From NCBI GenBank assembly GCA_946481735.1, contig CAMLOU010000213.1, positions 1 to 5,161 of the forward strand: DNA of 5,161 nucleotides, in the 5' to 3' direction. The translations under genes were made by a program, and so were the position numbers. Below the pieces are notes generated by a model. The model did not search any database and was not told where the DNA came from. It saw nothing but the letters and a program-made list of their open reading frames with translations. Each line of letters starts with the position of its first letter. Position 1 is the first letter of the stretch. This DNA is from an uncultured Cellvibrio sp. GTDB lineage: Bacteria > Pseudomonadota > Gammaproteobacteria > Pseudomonadales > Cellvibrionaceae. This document shows positions 5,149-5,161 of this stretch, in pieces.

Positions 5149-5161
5149 GTCGAATAGCGCG

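Noticed and set aside
4736..5149. 137-codon open frame on the plus strand opposite the VOC gene
   Set aside because: It is the antisense shadow of a well-supported VOC coding sequence and shows no recognisable domain.
1..5161. Mobile elements, CRISPR arrays, tRNA or rRNA genes
   Set aside because: No transposase or integrase motifs, terminal inverted repeats, regularly spaced repeats or RNA gene signatures were seen.

Overview
The window reads as a stretch of a mesophilic Gram-negative chromosome, most likely a gammaproteobacterium. The base composition is moderate (roughly half G+C by eye), there is a textbook FNR/ANR-type operator, one gene carries a Sec signal peptide, and the VOC and KaiC-like proteins look proteobacterial. 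Genus is not certain; a Cellvibrio-like lineage is only a guess. All supported genes lie on the minus strand, so transcription runs from the right edge to the left edge.

Right part (about 3881-5161): a VOC/glyoxalase-fold protein (139 aa) with its own ribosome binding site and a UUCG-capped hairpin terminator. It is followed by a 242-aa secreted protein of unknown function that starts with GTG.

Middle (3550-3880): a 331-base gap without a conventional gene. It holds a perfect FNR/ANR box (3841-3854) placed 22 bases before a TATAGT -10 element, which is exact class II activator geometry. The predicted transcription start is near 3806, leaving an untranslated leader of about 257 bases. The leader contains a possible 26-codon reading frame.

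Left part (1-3549): a tightly packed three-gene operon. First is a 134-aa helical protein of unknown function. It overlaps by ATGA with a double-domain KaiC-like ATPase (496 aa), which in turn overlaps by 14 bases with a soluble signalling protein that combines a GGDEF diguanylate cyclase domain with a HisKA/HATPase histidine kinase. The last gene is cut by the left window edge. A perfect 6-bp hairpin abuts the KaiC-like start codon and suggests translational coupling.

Taken together, the operon looks like an oxygen-responsive signalling module. A KaiC-family ATPase without recognisable KaiA or KaiB partners in view is co-produced with a two-output sensor (c-di-GMP synthesis plus phosphotransfer). 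This recalls cyanobacterial KaiC-SasA, but the equivalents of the clock phosphorylation sites are altered, so a signalling switch is more plausible than a clock. The functional link is inferred from gene order; the operator, overlaps and domain motifs are read directly.
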